Below, in pieces: positions 4,882 to 5,838 of a stretch of 5,838 nucleotides of DNA; position 1 is the first letter of the stretch, and each line of letters opens with the position of its first letter. A program made the translations under genes and the position numbers. This stretch comes from Acidobacteriaceae bacterium. Lineage in GTDB: Bacteria; Acidobacteriota; Terriglobia; Terriglobales; SbA1. The DNA lies in NCBI GenBank assembly GCA_003156615.1, contig PMHI01000028.1, positions 471 to 6,308 on the forward strand, given 5' to 3'. Below the pieces are notes generated by a model, which was given only the letters and a program-made list of their open reading frames with translations, ran no database searches and had not been told where the DNA came from.

Positions 4882-4946
4882 CCCGGAAATCTGGCGAGCG
4901 CTGGGAGAAGACACAGCATTACCGCAATTTCTATTTCAAAGACTGA
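4878..4946 (+). CDS. Possible 22-codon micro-ORF overlapping the SYLF stop
   Basis: An ATG at 4878 overlaps the SYLF stop as ATGA and opens a 22-residue frame (MTRKSGERWEKTQHYRNFYF, then KD) that stops at 4946, 36 bp before fumC. The peptide is strongly basic and aromatic. The ATGA overlap is compatible with reinitiation by terminating ribosomes, but there is no separate Shine-Dalgarno sequence and so short a frame may be chance. It might be a leader that links translation of the two flanking genes, or nothing. Confidence 0.2.
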   Translation: MTRKSGERWEKTQHYRNFYFKD

Positions 4947-4982
4947 AGCACGCGACGAAAGACAAACGAAAGGAGAAAACTA

Positions 4983-5838
4983 ATGAGTGCCATCAGCAAC
5001 GTGAAAGTAACGGGTGTTCGCAAAGAAACCGATAGCCTCGGTGAAGTGGATGTTCCAAGCAGCAAACTGTGGGGAGCGCAAACGCAACGGTCACTCGAAC
5101 ACTTCAACATCGGGAAGGATCTAATTCCGCGCGAAATGATCGCGGCTTACGCGACTCTGAAGAAAGCCGCCGCGAATGCAAATCACGCAGGCGGGCGGCT
5201 CGATGACCAGCGTCACAAGTTGATTGTTCAAGTCTGTGACGAGATCCTCGCGGGCCAGCATGAGGACATGTTTCCTCTGCACGTCTGGATGACGGGAAGC
5301 GGCACACAATTCAACATGAACGTGAACGAGGTGATTTCCAACCGCTGCTGCCAACTTGCAGGCACGCCGGTCGGGAGCAAGGCGCCAGTTCATCCCAACG
5401 ACCACGTCAACATGTCGCAGTCTTCCAACGATTCCTTTCCTACTGCCATGAACATGGCGGCGGCAGTCAATGTGAAAGAGCGACTCATACCTGCGGTTAA
5501 GAACCTGCATGATTCAATCGACGCGAAGGTGGAGGAATGGAAAGACATTGTGAAGATCGGTCGCACACACATGCAGGACGCCACGCCGATCACGCTCGGC
5601 GAGGAATGGTCGGGATACTCGGGAATGCTCAGCGACGATCTTGAGCGTATCGAAGATGCGCTGCACGGTGTGTATCGCCTAGCGCTTGGCGGAACGGCAG
5701 TGGGAACGGGCATCAATGCAGCCCCAGGATTCGGCGAGGCGGCCGCTGCTGAAATTGAAAAGCTTACGAACCTGCCTTTCATCAGCGCTCCCAACAAATT
5801 CACGGTGCAGGGCGCTCATGATGCTCTCGTCCAGCTCT
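4983..5838 (+). CDS. fumC: Fumarate hydratase class II, N-terminal 285 aa (truncated by window end)
   Basis: Class II fumarase catalyses the reversible hydration of fumarate to L-malate in the TCA cycle; it is a cytoplasmic, iron-independent homotetramer. Family landmarks are clear: [20 protein letters not shown] (17-36), the substrate-binding [18 protein letters not shown] (104-121), [20 protein letters not shown] (137-156) with the conserved HPND and [18 protein letters not shown] (193-206) with the catalytic-site histidine at 198, and [13 protein letters not shown] (233-245). Q-F-N after TGSGT, in place of Q-S-N in E. coli FumC, is a normal family variant. The window ends before the GSS-MPxKxNP signature loop, so catalytic completeness cannot be checked. 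The N-terminus is about a dozen residues longer than E. coli FumC. AAGGAG lies seven bases upstream of the ATG. GC-rich and even codon use suggest a vertically inherited housekeeping gene. Confidence 0.97.
   Translation, partial: MSAISNVKVTGVRKETDSLGEVDVPSSKLWGAQTQRSLEHFNIGKDLIPREMIAAYATLKKAAANANHAGGRLDDQRHKLIVQVCDEILAGQHEDMFPLHVWMTGSGTQFNMNVNEVISNRCCQLAGTPVGSKAPVHPNDHVNMSQSSNDSFPTAMNMAAAVNVKERLIPAVKNLHDSIDAKVEEWKDIVKIGRTHMQDATPITLGEEWSGYSGMLSDDLERIEDALHGVYRLALGGTAVGTGINAAPGFGEAAAAEIEKLTNLPFISAPNKFTVQGAHDALVQL

Noticed and set aside
5121..5803. Long minus-strand frames of 129 and 137 codons opposite fumC
   Set aside because: They are antisense shadows of the GC-rich fumC codons, and every fumarase motif is on the plus strand.
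1..5838. CRISPR array, transposase or phage gene
   Set aside because: No regularly spaced direct repeats, transposase motif, integrase motif or phage structural gene was seen on either strand.

Overview
The window looks like chromosomal sequence from a soil-type Acidobacteriota (Koribacter/Sulfotelmatobacter-like). This rests on the company of genes (a DUF3300 plus DUF2950 pair, a small secreted DUF5818-like protein, a secreted SYLF protein and a class II fumarase) and on the moderately GC-rich base composition and codon use, all judged by eye. No database search was possible, so the taxon is an inference.

Layout. Positions 24-867 (+) hold two small unrecognised genes that overlap by 14 bp. 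The first ends in a single membrane segment; the second is basic and soluble. They converge, across a 54-bp gap, on a two-gene minus-strand unit covering 922-2898: an upstream DUF3300 protein and a downstream DUF2950 protein, 33 bp apart and both with export signals. Positions 2899-3504 form an intergenic region of about 600 bp with no convincing gene. It contains a perfect 14-bp inverted repeat with a 28-nt loop (3230-3285), surrounded by shorter complementary segments that could form a larger folded RNA. On the plus strand from 3505 there follow a 71-residue cysteine-rich zinc-ribbon-like protein, a 127-residue secreted OB-fold-like protein, a 236-residue secreted SYLF/Ysc84 protein and the first 285 residues of fumarase class II (fumC), which runs off the right edge.

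How the genes fit together. Four of the eight larger products carry N-terminal export signals (DUF2950, DUF3300, the OB-fold-like protein, SYLF). The centre of the window is therefore an envelope/periplasm gene cluster of largely unknown biochemistry, next to a housekeeping TCA-cycle gene. The DUF3300-DUF2950 pair is almost certainly one transcript. The plus-strand genes at 3505-5838 are all co-directional with gaps of 20, 46 and 101 bp and may be partly co-transcribed. No strong sigma70 promoter or classical terminator with a T-tract was found. The most unusual items are the intergenic hairpin with its possible wider fold and the cysteine-rich small gene, which lies in a different frame from a longer, misleading ORF.
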